Assembly: GCF_000264375.1 (NCBI RefSeq)
Contig: NZ_AJXW01000052.1
Span: forward strand, 34,912 to 98,911
DNA: 64,000 nucleotides
Direction: 5' to 3'
Source of the DNA: Rhodanobacter thiooxydans LCS2
Lineage (GTDB): Bacteria; Pseudomonadota; Gammaproteobacteria; Xanthomonadales; Rhodanobacteraceae
The notes below the pieces were generated by a model that saw nothing but the letters and a program-made list of their open reading frames with translations, did no database searches and was not told the DNA's origin. The first letter of the stretch is position 1. Every line of letters starts with the position of its first letter. The translations under genes were made by a program, and so were the position numbers. This document shows positions 18,390-27,644 of this stretch, one piece after another.

Positions 18390-19511
18390 CTATTCGGGCA
18401 TGACCAGACGGGAACCGATGTGCACCGGCCGCAGGCCATCCATCACCAGGCCGTAGCTGACCCGGTCGAAGGTGCGGAACACCATCACGTGGCCGATGTA
18501 CTCGTCGGGCAATTTGACCTTCTCGCCCACCCCACGCCGCCAGCTGTTGCTGGCCACGTCGTCGTGGATCGTCTCGCCGGGCTGCATCATCGTGTAGGTC
18601 TGGCCGTTGTCCACGCCGTCCTTCGCGCCGATCGACAACATGACCACCTGGCGCGACCCGGCCGCATCCATCGCGTCGGCGAAGCCGATCACCTTGGCGT
18701 TGGCCGGTACCGACTTCGGCGCATGCGGGTAGTAGTAGGCGTCGTACGGCTTGTCGTCGATCGGCATGATGCGATCGCCGCTGCGGATCTCCTGGGTGGC
18801 GCCGAGCAGCAGCAGGGTCGCCGGGTCGCCGGTGCGCAGCGTCTCGGCGGTGCCGATCACGCTGACCTCGACGCCGAGGTCGTCGCCCTTGCCGTAGTGG
18901 CCGTCGTTGCGCGAATCCTCGCGCCACGGCGCATTGACCATCGCCGCGTTGCTGTCCAGGTCATGCGCGACCAGGTCGGCGCTGGCCGCGTCACCCTGAT
19001 TGAAACCGCGGAACACGTGGCTCGGCCGCACGATCGCCCAGCGCTGGCCCGGCTCACCCTGCAGGCCGCGCACGTAGATGTTCTGGCCGACCGCGCCACG
19101 CAGGCGCGATTCCTCGAGGCCGACCACGTACGGCGCGGAGCTGACCGCGTTCGAGTCCATCACCCGCATGTCCTTCAGGAACATCTTCAGCTCGGACAGC
19201 GGGATCGCCGGCACCGCCTCGCCTTCGCGATGCACGCTCGGCTGCAGGCCAAGACGCGGACCGTTGATGAAGGACAGGTTGAGCACGTCGCCGGGGTAGA
19301 TCAGGTGGGGGTTGCGCACCTGCGGGTTGGCCTGCCAGATTTCCGGCCACAGCCACGGCTTGGACAGGAACTTGGCGGAGATGTCCCAGAGGGTATCGCC
19401 CCGGCGCACGGTGTAGCTGTCCGGATGATCGCTACGCAGTTGCGCACCGGCCGCATAGACGGCCACGGTGACCAGCATGCCGGCCAGCAACACGATAATT
19501 TTCTTGATCAT
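18390..19511 (-). CDS. LysM-domain peptidoglycan-binding protein
   Basis: This 373-residue envelope protein has a signal/anchor segment (MIKKIIVLLAGMLVTVAVYA) and one LysM domain at about 33-82 (YTVRRGDTLWDISAKFL to IYPGDVLNL), which binds the glycan of peptidoglycan. The rest is a conserved tail without an assigned fold. It contains repeated short beta-like segments and phrases such as QNIYVRGL, GDRIMPID and SYGLVMDGLRPVHIGSRL. Homologues with this architecture usually sit next to dprA, as here. The ATG at 19511 was chosen because the signal sequence begins there; 52 codons of frame upstream are not protein-like. Its specific task in cell-wall upkeep is not known. Confidence 0.88.
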   Translation of the reverse strand: MIKKIIVLLAGMLVTVAVYAAGAQLRSDHPDSYTVRRGDTLWDISAKFLSKPWLWPEIWQANPQVRNPHLIYPGDVLNLSFINGPRLGLQPSVHREGEAVPAIPLSELKMFLKDMRVMDSNAVSSAPYVVGLEESRLRGAVGQNIYVRGLQGEPGQRWAIVRPSHVFRGFNQGDAASADLVAHDLDSNAAMVNAPWREDSRNDGHYGKGDDLGVEVSVIGTAETLRTGDPATLLLLGATQEIRSGDRIMPIDDKPYDAYYYPHAPKSVPANAKVIGFADAMDAAGSRQVVMLSIGAKDGVDNGQTYTMMQPGETIHDDVASNSWRRGVGEKVKLPDEYIGHVMVFRTFDRVSYGLVMDGLRPVHIGSRLVMPE

Positions 19512-19545
19512 TGGCGGGAATCCCCCTTCCCCAGATGCTCGGTCG

Positions 19546-19573
19546 AGTGTAACCGAATGGTTAATGCGCGCAA
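19546..19573 (-). promoter_or_regulatory. Candidate promoter of the LysM gene
   Basis: On the minus strand TTGCGC (19573-19568) and TACACT (19551-19546) are separated by 16 bp, placing a start site about 30 nt before the ATG. Confidence 0.5.
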
Positions 19574-19620
19574 CAGGCGCGAGTTGGCAAAAATCGTCTG
19601 TACTCGGGCGCTTGCCGACG

Positions 19621-19626
19621 TACAAT
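19621..19626 (+). promoter_or_regulatory. Candidate -10 hexamer of the def-fmt-rsmB operon
   Basis: TACAAT lies about 75 bp upstream of def in the divergent region. No properly spaced -35 was found (TTGGCA at 19584 is too far), so this is a weak call. Confidence 0.35.
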
Positions 19627-19699
19627 GAGGCCCATTCTAGATGGCGCTGCGGCTGGCTTTTTACCAATTCGCCCGCATTTTCGGCGCTGAGGTGATGCC

Positions 19700-20209
19700 A
19701 TGTCCGTTCTTTCGATCCTTGAATTCCCCGACCCCCGGCTGCGCACCCGCGCCGCGCCGGTGAGCGTGTTCGACGCGAACCTGAAGCAGTTCGTCGCCGA
19801 CATGTTCGAAACCATGTACGCCGCCAACGGCGTCGGCCTCGCCGCCACCCAGGTCAACGTGCACCAGCGCGTACTGGTGATCGACATGAGCGAGGAGCGC
19901 AACCAGCCGCTGGTGCTGATCAACGCCGAGATCGTGGCGAAGGACGGCGCCCAGGTGTACCAGGAGGGCTGCCTGTCCTTCCCCGGCCTGTACGCCGACG
20001 TGACCCGGGCGCTGAAGGTGAAGGTGAAGGCGCAGGACCCCGACGGGAAGGACTTCGTCTACGAGGCAGAAGGCCCGCTGGCGGTGGCCGTGCAGCACGA
20101 GATGGATCACCTGGAAGGCAAGGTGTTCGTCGACTACCTGTCGCCGCTGAAACGCAGCCTGCTGCTGAAGCGGCTGGAGAAGCATCGCAAGCAGGCGGCC
20201 AGCGCTTGA
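19700..20209 (+). CDS. def: Peptide deformylase
   Basis: Deformylase removes the N-formyl group from nascent proteins. The 169-residue enzyme has all three metal-site motifs: GVGLAATQ (about 45-52), EGCLSFPG (about 90, cysteine metal ligand) and QHEMDHLEG (about 132-140, two histidine ligands and the catalytic Glu). The second motif has Phe where most have Val/Ile, a small variation. It opens an operon with fmt, which adds the formyl group, and rsmB. The def stop overlaps the fmt start. Confidence 0.97.
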   Translation: MSVLSILEFPDPRLRTRAAPVSVFDANLKQFVADMFETMYAANGVGLAATQVNVHQRVLVIDMSEERNQPLVLINAEIVAKDGAQVYQEGCLSFPGLYADVTRALKVKVKAQDPDGKDFVYEAEGPLAVAVQHEMDHLEGKVFVDYLSPLKRSLLLKRLEKHRKQAASA

Positions 20210-21147
20210 GCCCCCGGCCCCTGCGGCTGGTCTTTGCCGGCACCCCGGAATTCTCCGTGCCTTATCTCGAAGCCTGCCGCGCCAGCGGCGCCGAGGTGGT
20301 GGCCGTCTATACCCAGCCCGACCGACCCGCCGGCCGCGGCCGCCAGCTCGCGCCCAGCCCGGTGAAGCAGGCCGCGCTGGCCGCCGGCATCGTGGTGGAG
20401 CAACCCGAATCACTGAAGTCCGCTGACGCGCAACAGGCGCTGGCCGCGTACCGGCCGGACCTGCTGGTGGTGGTGGCCTACGGCCTGATCCTGCCGCGCA
20501 AGGTGCTGGCGATTCCGCGGCTCGGCTGCTGGAACGTGCACGCCAGCCTGCTGCCGCGCTGGCGCGGCGCGGCGCCGATCCAGCGCGCGATCCTGGCCGG
20601 CGACGCCGAGAGCGGAGTCGACCTGATGCAGATGGAGGCGGGCCTGGACACCGGCCCGGTGCTGCTCGAACGACGCACCCCGATCGGCCGCGACGACACC
20701 GGCGGCTCGCTGCACGACCGCCTCTCCCTGCTGGGTGCGGAGGTACTGGCCGACGGCCTGCGCCGTACGCTGGCCGGCGAGGTGCTGGCCGCCACGCCAC
20801 AACCGAAGCACGGCGTGACCTACGCGCACAAGTTGGACAAGGCCGAGGCAAAACTGGACTTCAACCGCCCCGCGATCGAACTGGAACGCCAGGTGCGGGC
20901 GTTCGATCCGTGGCCGGTGGCCGAAGGCGAGATCGCCGGCGAACCACTGCGGATCTGGGCCGCCCATGCGATCGAGGCGGACCACCACGCCGCCCCGGGC
21001 AGCGTGCTGGCCGCCGGCCGCGACGGCATCGACCTCGCTTGCGGGCACGGCGCGCTGCGCGTCACCGCGGTGCAGCGTGCCGGCGGCAAGCGCATCGGTG
21101 CGATCGACTACCTCAACGCCCGCCCCGAACTGCGTCAGCGCCGATGA
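20206..21147 (+). CDS. fmt: Methionyl-tRNA formyltransferase
   Basis: Fmt formylates initiator Met-tRNA with 10-formyl-tetrahydrofolate. The 313-residue enzyme begins [17 protein letters not shown]. It keeps the catalytic block [17 protein letters not shown] (about 107-123, Asn/His) and the Asp in [11 protein letters not shown], with a C-terminal tRNA-binding domain. The start is a TTG at 20206 that overlaps the def stop (TTGA). No ATG occurs before the conserved N-terminus, so a rare start with translational coupling is the best reading. Confidence 0.96.
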   Translation: MSPRPLRLVFAGTPEFSVPYLEACRASGAEVVAVYTQPDRPAGRGRQLAPSPVKQAALAAGIVVEQPESLKSADAQQALAAYRPDLLVVVAYGLILPRKVLAIPRLGCWNVHASLLPRWRGAAPIQRAILAGDAESGVDLMQMEAGLDTGPVLLERRTPIGRDDTGGSLHDRLSLLGAEVLADGLRRTLAGEVLAATPQPKHGVTYAHKLDKAEAKLDFNRPAIELERQVRAFDPWPVAEGEIAGEPLRIWAAHAIEADHHAAPGSVLAAGRDGIDLACGHGALRVTAVQRAGGKRIGAIDYLNARPELRQRR

Positions 21148-22445
21148 AGGCCGACACCCGCGCACTGGCCGCCAGGGGGCTGGCCGAGATCGCCCTGCGC
21201 GGCGCCTCGCTGCGCGAGGTGATGGAGCGCTCCGCGCCGCGGCTGCCCGACCCGCGCGACCGCGCCCTGCTGATGGCCCTGCTCAGCGAAGGCGCACGCT
21301 GGTGGCTGCGTTTCGACCCGGCGGTCGACGACCTGCTGGAGAAATCCCTGCGCCACAAGGAGCCGGCCGTGCACGCGCTGCTGGTGCTCGGTCTGGTCCA
21401 GCTGGAGATCCTCGAACTGCGGGACTACGCCGCGGTGGCCGCCACGGTCGAAGCGGTGCGCGCGCTCAAGCGGCCGCCGCTGGCCGGCCTGGTCAACGCC
21501 GTGCTGCGGCGCTGGCAGCGCGAGCGCGAAAGCCGGCTGGCGAAACTCGACGCCAGGCCGCAGACCCGCCACGCCCATCCGGCCTGGCTGGCCACCGCGC
21601 TGCAGCGCGACTGGCCGCAGCAGGCCGAGGCGGTGATGACCGCCGACAACAACGAGCCGCCGCTGATGCTGCGGGTCAACCGCCGGCGCAGCGAGCGTGA
21701 AGCGCTGATCGCGCGCCTGCAGGCCGCCGGTTACGCCGCGACTGCGCATCCCTGGCTGGCCGATGCGCTGGTGCTGCCGCACAGCAGCGACGTCACCCGC
21801 CTGCCCGGCTTCGACGATGGCCTGTTCGCGGTGCAGGACGGCGCCGCCCAGGTTGCCGCCGACCTCGCCGACCTGCACGATGGCCTGCGCGTGCTGGACG
21901 CCTGCGCCGCCCCCGGCGGCAAGGCCTGCCACCTGCTCGAACGCGCCGACATTGCGCTGACCGCGCTGGAGTTCGATCCCGCGCGCGCCGAACGCATCCG
22001 CCAGAACCTGATGCGCCTGCGCCTGGACGCGAAGATCGTGACCGGCGATGCCGGCGCACCGAAGGGCTGGTGGGACGGCCGGCCGTTCGACCGGATTCTG
22101 CTCGACGCGCCGTGCTCGGCCAGCGGGGTGCTGCGCCGTCGCCCGGACGTGCGGCTGCACCGGCGCGAGAGTGACATCGCCGCGATGCAGGCGCAGCAGC
22201 GCCGCCTGCTCGCCGCACTGTGGCCGCTGCTGGCGCCGGGCGGGCGGCTGCTCTACGTCACCTGTTCGGTGCTGCGTGCGGAGAACGAGGCGATCGTCGG
22301 CGAACTGCTGGCCGCGCAAGCCGATGCGCAGGCCGTGCCGTTCACCCTGCCGGTGGGTCAGCCCGCCGCCGTCGGCTGGCAGATCCTGCCTGGTGACGGC
22401 GACCTCGACGGCATGTACTACGCGGTGCTGCAGAAGTCCCGCTAG
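21144..22445 (+). CDS. rsmB: 16S rRNA m5C967 methyltransferase RsmB
   Basis: RsmB methylates C967 of 16S rRNA. The 433-residue protein has an N-terminal NusB-like domain (about 1-135) and a Rossmann methyltransferase domain. The S-adenosylmethionine site is [17 protein letters not shown]. The two catalytic cysteines are in [16 protein letters not shown] and [10 protein letters not shown]. The ATG overlaps the fmt stop (ATGA at 21144), so the three genes def, fmt and rsmB are translationally linked. It ends 74 bp before the glycan locus, where a separate promoter starts. Confidence 0.96.
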   Translation: MKADTRALAARGLAEIALRGASLREVMERSAPRLPDPRDRALLMALLSEGARWWLRFDPAVDDLLEKSLRHKEPAVHALLVLGLVQLEILELRDYAAVAATVEAVRALKRPPLAGLVNAVLRRWQRERESRLAKLDARPQTRHAHPAWLATALQRDWPQQAEAVMTADNNEPPLMLRVNRRRSEREALIARLQAAGYAATAHPWLADALVLPHSSDVTRLPGFDDGLFAVQDGAAQVAADLADLHDGLRVLDACAAPGGKACHLLERADIALTALEFDPARAERIRQNLMRLRLDAKIVTGDAGAPKGWWDGRPFDRILLDAPCSASGVLRRRPDVRLHRRESDIAAMQAQQRRLLAALWPLLAPGGRLLYVTCSVLRAENEAIVGELLAAQADAQAVPFTLPVGQPAAVGWQILPGDGDLDGMYYAVLQKSR

Positions 22446-22458
22446 GCAGCTCGCCGGC

Positions 22459-22486
22459 TTGGCAGGATGGCTGGCCGGGCTATGCT
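22459..22486 (+). promoter_or_regulatory. Sigma70-type promoter before the glycan locus
   Basis: TTGGCA (22459-22464) and TATGCT (22481-22486) are separated by 16 bp. Transcription would begin about 27 nt before the GTG start of the first PMT-family gene. Confidence 0.6.
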
Positions 22487-22519
22487 TGGCACTTCCCCGA
22501 CCGCCGCCGACCCTCCCGC

Positions 22520-24235
22520 GTGAAGCCCTCCCTCTCCCATGCGCACCCGCTGTGGCTGCGCAGCGCCCGCACCGAACTGCTGCTGTTTGGCGCGTTTGCG
22601 CTGTTGCTGCTCGGCCTCGGCATCGGCCTGCGCGACCCATGGCCGTCCGACGAGCCGCGCTTCGCGCTGGTAGCGCAATGGATGGTCGAGTACGGCCAGT
22701 GGCTGTTCCCACACCGCGGCCACGAGCTGTACCCGGACAAGCCACCGGTGTTCATGTGGCTGCAGGCGCTCAGCTACTACCTGGTGCGCGACTGGCGCAT
22801 CGCCTTCCTGCTGCCCTCGCTGCTCGCCGCATTCACCGTGCTGGCGCTGGTCTACGATCTTGCGCGGCGGCTGTGGAACCACCGCAGCGCGCTGCTGGCC
22901 GCGGCCACGCTGCTGGTCACCATCCACTTCACCTACCAGATGCGCAACGCGCAGATCGACCCGCTGCTGCTGGGCTGGATGACCCTGGCCAACTACGGCC
23001 TGCTGCGCCATCTACTGCTGGGGCCGTCGTGGCGCTGGTTCGCCGCCGGCTGCTTCTTCGCCGGGCTGGGCGTGGCGACCAAGGGCGTCGGCGTGCTGGC
23101 GCTCTTGATGCTGGTGCCGTACCTGGTGGCGCGCCGCGGCCACTGGCGGCACCTGGCGCTGCCCGTCGGCGGCTGGCGCTGGGCCGGCGGGCTGGCGATG
23201 TTTTTCCTGCCGATTCTCGGCTGGCTGCTGCCAATGCTGCTGGTGGCGCATGCCGACGGCGACCCGCAGCACGCCGAGTACGTGCAGAACATCCTGTTCG
23301 GGCAGACCGTGCACCGCTACGCCACGCCGACCGGGCACATCCACTCGCCGTTCTACTTCCTCGGCATCATCGCGGTCGACTGGCTGCCGCTGTCGCTGCT
23401 GCTGCCGTGGGCGCTGCCGGCGTGGTGGCGGAGGCTGAAGCGGCGCGATGCGCGCTTCCTGCTGCCGCTGGGCTGGATCGTGCTGATCGTGCTGTTCTTC
23501 TCGCTCAGCCCGGGCAAGCGCGACGTCTACATCCTGCCGGCGCTGCCGATGACCGCGCTGGCGCTGGCGCCGCTGTTGCCCGGTCTGCTGCGCCGGCGCG
23601 GCGTGCGCATCGCGGTGTGCACGCTGACCGTGCTGCTGGCCGGCGGCCTGAGCCTCGCCGCCGCGCTGGCGATCCATCGCCATCCGGCCTGGGCGGTGAA
23701 GATCGAGCAGAGCCTCGACCCGCAGATCTGGTGGATGCTGCTGAGCATCGGCGTGGCCGGCCTGGTCATCACCGCACTCACCCGGGTGCGCCGCGCGCCG
23801 CTGGGCTGGCTGCTGTTCGCCGGCGTGCTGTGGAGCGTGTATGGGCTGTGGGGCTACCCGATGCTCAACGGCGACCGCTCGGCGCGCGATGTGATGGTGC
23901 AGGCACGCGCGGTCGCCGGGCCGGACGCCACCATCGGCCTGCTCGCCTGGAAGGAGCAGAACCTGCTGATGGCACAAGGCCCGGTCGCCGAGTTCGGCTT
24001 CCTGAAACCCTGGCCGCAACAATATGCGGAGGCGATCGACTGGCTCCGGCAAGATCCTGCGCAGCGCTGGATCTTCAGCCTCGATGAGGCGATGGGCACG
24101 TGTGTGGATCGTCATCACGCCACCTACGTGGGTCACGCCAACCGCCGCGAGTGGTGGATGTTCAAGGTGGAAGCAGTGACGCCCGGCTGCGTGCCCGGCA
24201 TCGCCGTGGACCAGGAAGCGGACGACGCGCCCTGA
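22520..24235 (+). CDS. ArnT/PMT-family glycosyltransferase (first copy)
   Basis: The 571-residue integral membrane protein has about twelve hydrophobic segments and the family signature after the first one: DPWPSDEPRFALVAQWM, with the acidic pair characteristic of GT-C enzymes of the ArnT/PMT_2 group. KPPVFMWLQAL and GVATKGVGVLALLML are further family marks. Such enzymes move a sugar from undecaprenyl phosphate to lipid A, the LPS core or protein on the periplasmic side. The C-terminal soluble part runs from about residue 420. The start is the GTG at 22520; no in-frame ATG precedes the conserved region. The sugar cannot be told from sequence. The gene ends exactly where a structured repeat element begins. 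Confidence 0.9.
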   Translation: MKPSLSHAHPLWLRSARTELLLFGAFALLLLGLGIGLRDPWPSDEPRFALVAQWMVEYGQWLFPHRGHELYPDKPPVFMWLQALSYYLVRDWRIAFLLPSLLAAFTVLALVYDLARRLWNHRSALLAAATLLVTIHFTYQMRNAQIDPLLLGWMTLANYGLLRHLLLGPSWRWFAAGCFFAGLGVATKGVGVLALLMLVPYLVARRGHWRHLALPVGGWRWAGGLAMFFLPILGWLLPMLLVAHADGDPQHAEYVQNILFGQTVHRYATPTGHIHSPFYFLGIIAVDWLPLSLLLPWALPAWWRRLKRRDARFLLPLGWIVLIVLFFSLSPGKRDVYILPALPMTALALAPLLPGLLRRRGVRIAVCTLTVLLAGGLSLAAALAIHRHPAWAVKIEQSLDPQIWWMLLSIGVAGLVITALTRVRRAPLGWLLFAGVLWSVYGLWGYPMLNGDRSARDVMVQARAVAGPDATIGLLAWKEQNLLMAQGPVAEFGFLKPWPQQYAEAIDWLRQDPAQRWIFSLDEAMGTCVDRHHATYVGHANRREWWMFKVEAVTPGCVPGIAVDQEADDAP

Positions 24236-24385
24236 GAGGTTGTGAGTTTTTCAACCTCGAAGCCCGGCCATGGATGGCCGGACGCGGATCGGGCACGCAA
24301 GTGCCTGATTCGCGTGAGCGAGTCCGGACATGTGCCGGACTCGCGACTGAAGAAAACCACAGGAAGTGGTTTTCTTCACAAGCCC
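24234..24385. repeat. Multi-hairpin repeat element, copy 1 (152 bp)
   Basis: The element begins with the GA of the upstream stop codon. It has imperfect terminal inverted repeats (GGTTGTGA left, TCACAAGCC right) and five hairpins inside: a T-loop hairpin gaggttg/caacctc at the left, ggccatccatggcc-type, cgggcac/gtgcctg, gagtccgg/ccggactc, and gaagaaaacc/ggttttcttc. A longer relative lies at 37111-37344. No open frame uses it. It could act as a transcript 3' structure or a small non-autonomous mobile element. Confidence 0.8.
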
Positions 24386-24436
24386 TGAGCGGTGACGTGC
24401 TTCGCAACTTCACGACATGCCCATGGAACGGCGCAC

Positions 24437-25801
24437 ATGGAAGATGAACCTACTCGTTACGATGCAACGCGCACATGCCGTGTCGAGGACGCTGGCCCGT
24501 TAGCATTATCAGACAGGGATTACACGTTGGTTCGACAGGTTTCTCGCGTGCGCGCTCAACCCGCTTCATGGCAGCTCTGGACCGTTTCGCTGCTGCTGGC
24601 AATCATGCCGCTGTGTTTCGCCGTATCCGGGCGCTTCAAGATCCTGCCGATGACCCTGCTGTTCGTGGTCGGCGTGGTCCTGCTGGCCACGCGGGCGGAG
24701 AGCCGGCAGGCCTGGCGACTGGCCTGGCCGGTCATCGCCGTCTGCGCGTTGCGCCTGCTGTACGACATCGGCAACTTCCTCAGCCACCGGCTCGACTGGT
24801 CCACCCTCGACCTGCCGGCGCAGACCGTGCTGTTCCTGGGCATCGCGGCCGTGTTCACCCTGCCGGTGAAGCAGCGGGTGGTCGCGATCGGCTTTAGCCT
24901 GACCGCCGTGCTGCTGGGCGCAGCGAGCCTGTACCAGCGCTACGTGCTGGGTGTCGATCGTCCCTACGGATTGAACGGCGGTGACTGGGCCGCCGTCGAG
25001 TTTGCGATGTACCTGCTGGTGCTGGTGCTGCTGGCGATGTTGCAGGCGCTGCGGCCGGGGATCTCGCGCGGCGAGCGTTGGCTGCACGTCGCGGCGATGG
25101 TGGTCGGCCTGTACGGCGCGGTGCTGACCCAGAGCCGCGGACCGCTGCTGTCGTTCGCTCCGGTCTACCTTGGGCTGATGCTGTGGTACGCCATGCGCTC
25201 GCGCCATTGGCGCCGGGTTCTGCTGTTGTTCGCGGTGACCGTGCTCGGCATGCTGGCGGTCACCGCCACGCTGCACCGGGAGATGGTCGAGCGGCTGACC
25301 GACGTCCCGGCCCAGATCGCCAGTTTCGGCAACGGCGGCAGCGATGGCGGCGCCACCGCCGTCGGCGAACGGCTGGAGATGTGGCGTACGGCGTGGCAGG
25401 CATTCTGCGAGCACCCGCTGGCAGGCATCGGGCTGGATCAGTTCGGCGTCTATGTGCGCGAGCAGGTGGCCATGGGCCAGGCCAGTCCGCTGATCGCCAA
25501 GTATGTGCATCCGCACAGCGAATACCTTGAGTCGATGGTGGCCGGCGGCGTGCCCGCGCTGCTGGTGCTGCTGCTGTTCCTGGCCGTGCCGCTGGGTTTT
25601 TTCGCCCGCCACCTCGGCCACCCGCAGGAGCCGGTCGCCGCGGCGGCCGCTGCCGGCGTGATGGTGATCGGCATGTACGTCTTGTGCGCGTTCGGCGACA
25701 ACGTGTTCTACCGGGCCATGCCGCAATCGCTTTATCTGTTCCTGGTGTCGGGCCTGGCCGTCAGCATCGGCCGCCTGCGCTGCAGCGTCCCATCCCGCTG
25801 A
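24437..25801 (+). CDS. O-antigen ligase-like membrane protein (Wzy_C family)
   Basis: This is an integral membrane protein of 454 residues with about eleven to twelve hydrophobic segments and a large periplasmic loop (about 290-385). The loop carries the Wzy_C signature region (CEHPLAGIGLDQFGVY, then KYVHPHSEYLESMVAGG), including the conserved Arg and His positions of WaaL ligases. WaaL-type enzymes attach O-polysaccharide to the lipid A core; related proteins polymerise O-units. Its place among glycosyltransferase genes supports this role. The ATG at 24437 is one choice; an in-frame ATG at 24392 would start inside the region next to the repeat, and a later TTG at 24528 is also possible. Confidence 0.85.
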   Translation: MEDEPTRYDATRTCRVEDAGPLALSDRDYTLVRQVSRVRAQPASWQLWTVSLLLAIMPLCFAVSGRFKILPMTLLFVVGVVLLATRAESRQAWRLAWPVIAVCALRLLYDIGNFLSHRLDWSTLDLPAQTVLFLGIAAVFTLPVKQRVVAIGFSLTAVLLGAASLYQRYVLGVDRPYGLNGGDWAAVEFAMYLLVLVLLAMLQALRPGISRGERWLHVAAMVVGLYGAVLTQSRGPLLSFAPVYLGLMLWYAMRSRHWRRVLLLFAVTVLGMLAVTATLHREMVERLTDVPAQIASFGNGGSDGGATAVGERLEMWRTAWQAFCEHPLAGIGLDQFGVYVREQVAMGQASPLIAKYVHPHSEYLESMVAGGVPALLVLLLFLAVPLGFFARHLGHPQEPVAAAAAAGVMVIGMYVLCAFGDNVFYRAMPQSLYLFLVSGLAVSIGRLRCSVPSR

Positions 25802-25806
25802 TCCCC

Positions 25807-26808
25807 ATGGCCCGCATCAATCTGCTTGCATGGGACAACCAGCGTGGCCTCAGCCACGACATCCGGCTGCTGTCTTCGGCCCTGGTTGCGCTCGGCCACC
25901 AGGTCCAGGTGACCCGGCTCGGCCCGCACCGGCATGACGGCCGCAGCAAGGCATGGCTGGCGCACGCGCGCATGTGGTGGCAACGACTGCGCCATGCCGA
26001 CCGGCATGCCACGCCGTACGACATCAACATCGCGCTGGAGCATGTGCGCCCCGACTGGTTCGGGCTGGCCCGGCTGAACCTGCTGGTGCCGAATCCGGAA
26101 TGGCTGTCGTCGCGCAGCCAGCGCTACCTGACCCGCCACGACGCGATCCTGTGCAAGACCCGTCATGCCGTCGAGCTGTTCTCGGCCCGCGGTTGCCGCG
26201 CCCTGCATATCGGCTTCCGCAGCACCGATTGCCTGCTGCCGGAGATTCCGCGGCAACCGACCTTCCTGCACCTGGCCGGCGCCAGCCGGATGAAGGGCAC
26301 CCAGCGGCTGCTGGCACTGTGGCAGCGGCATCCGGAATGGCCGCGGCTGCTGGTACTGCAGTCGCCGCGCACCGCCATCCCGCTGACCGGGCCGCTGCCG
26401 GACAACATCGAGCACCGGATCGGCTACCCGGGCGACGTGCGCGAGATCCACCGGCTGCAGAACACCCACCTGTTTCACCTGTGCCTGTCGGAGACCGAGG
26501 GCTGGGGCCACTACCTGGTGGAGGCGATGAGCTGCGGAGCGGTGGTGCTCACCTGCAACGCACCGCCGATGAACGAACTGGTCACCCCGGCACGCGGCAT
26601 CCTGATCGACGCGGGTGAAACCGGGCCATTCAACCTGAGCACACTGCACCGCTTCGACGAGGCGGCGCTGGAGGCCGCCATCGGACGCCTGCTGGCGATG
26701 AGTGGACCCGAACGCGCGGCGCTGGGCGCACAGGCGCGGGCCTGGTTCGAGTCGAACGAGGCCGGCTTCGCCGCGCGGCTGGACGCCGCCTTGCGTCAGC
26801 TCGGCTGA
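25807..26808 (+). CDS. Glycosyltransferase family 4-like protein
   Basis: The 333-residue cytoplasmic GT-B enzyme has a short N-terminal domain and a clear C-terminal GT4 nucleotide-sugar site. LSETEGWGHYLVEAMSCGAVV at about 227-247 contains the E-x7-E motif, followed by MNELVTPARGILI. FLHLAGASRMKGTQRLLALW marks the start of the C-terminal domain. It begins 6 bp after the ligase-like gene, so the two form an operon. Its last 13 bp overlap the end of the convergent GT2 gene. The donor and acceptor are unknown; LPS core or O-chain assembly is inferred from the neighbourhood. Confidence 0.88.
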   Translation: MARINLLAWDNQRGLSHDIRLLSSALVALGHQVQVTRLGPHRHDGRSKAWLAHARMWWQRLRHADRHATPYDINIALEHVRPDWFGLARLNLLVPNPEWLSSRSQRYLTRHDAILCKTRHAVELFSARGCRALHIGFRSTDCLLPEIPRQPTFLHLAGASRMKGTQRLLALWQRHPEWPRLLVLQSPRTAIPLTGPLPDNIEHRIGYPGDVREIHRLQNTHLFHLCLSETEGWGHYLVEAMSCGAVVLTCNAPPMNELVTPARGILIDAGETGPFNLSTLHRFDEAALEAAIGRLLAMSGPERAALGAQARAWFESNEAGFAARLDAALRQLG

Positions 26809-27635
26809 GCCGGTCTCGCGCGCAAGTCGGGCGGCGCCGCGGCGAACTCGGCCAGATGCTGCTCGACGCCGCGCTCGCAACGTAGCAGCCGGCGCGAGCG
26901 CGTGTCGTCCACGATGCGGTCGTTCGGGTTGCCGACGACATGCTTGCGGGTGAGGTGGTAGAGGTGGGTGGCCAGCGCGCTGAAGCGCAGCTCACGCCGC
27001 AGCAGCCCGGCATGGAACGCGCGCAGCGCCAGCTCGGTATCCTCGCGGCCCCAGCCGGTCATCGCCTCGTTGAAGCCGTTCAGGCGCAGCAGGTCGTCGC
27101 GCCAGAACGCCATGTTGCAGCTCTTGATGCCGCGCTGTTTGGTCCCGGGCCGGGCATACCAGCGTGCCAGCCACGGCAGGCGCAAGGTGTGCCGGCGCCG
27201 CTCGATGCCGCGGCTGAAGAAGTCCGGCGTGGCTGCGCCGCGCTCGAGCATGCGCGCGGTGAGCGCGGCGTCGGTCAGCACGCGCGAGCCCTGCACGAAG
27301 CAGCCGCGGCGCGCGAACGCCCGATGGTCGGCGACGAAGTGCCGCTCGGCGACCATGTCGCCGTCGAGCAGGATCACGTAGTCGCCCTGCGCAGCGGCGA
27401 TGGCGCGGTTGCGTGCGCGGCTCATGCGCGCGCCGTCGTCGGGCTGCCACAGGTGCACCAGGCGCACCGGGTAGTCGGCGGCCAGCCGTTCGAGCAGCTG
27501 GCGGGTTTCCTCGCGCGAGCCGTCGTCGGTGACGATCACCTCGTGCGGCAGCTCGCTCTGCGCGGCCAGCGCGCGCAGCACCCGTTCCAGTGCCGCGGGC
27601 CAGTTGTAGGTGATCACGGCAACGCTGATGCGCAT
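26796..27635 (-). CDS. Glycosyltransferase family 2 with Glyco_transf_7C-like end
   Basis: The 279-residue GT-A protein begins MRISVAVITYNWPAALERVL. It has the DDGSREE nucleotide site (about 37-43), the DXD motif in YVILLDGDM (about 88-96) and the later GWGREDTELALRAFHAG, a Glyco_transf_7C-type segment also seen in chondroitin and galactosyl transferases. It should transfer a sugar from a nucleotide donor in the cytoplasm. It is the last gene of a minus-strand run UXS-GT2-GT2, 9 bp after the preceding gene, and its end overlaps the convergent GT4 gene by 13 bp. Confidence 0.88.
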   Translation of the reverse strand: MRISVAVITYNWPAALERVLRALAAQSELPHEVIVTDDGSREETRQLLERLAADYPVRLVHLWQPDDGARMSRARNRAIAAAQGDYVILLDGDMVAERHFVADHRAFARRGCFVQGSRVLTDAALTARMLERGAATPDFFSRGIERRRHTLRLPWLARWYARPGTKQRGIKSCNMAFWRDDLLRLNGFNEAMTGWGREDTELALRAFHAGLLRRELRFSALATHLYHLTRKHVVGNPNDRIVDDTRSRRLLRCERGVEQHLAEFAAAPPDLRARPAQPS

Positions 27636-27644
27636 GGCGACCCG

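Noticed and set aside
24392..24436. ATG at 24392 as start of the ligase-like gene
   Set aside because: It would start 7 bp after the repeat element and add a cysteine/histidine-rich stretch not like the family; the ATG at 24437 is simpler, although neither has a strong ribosome site.
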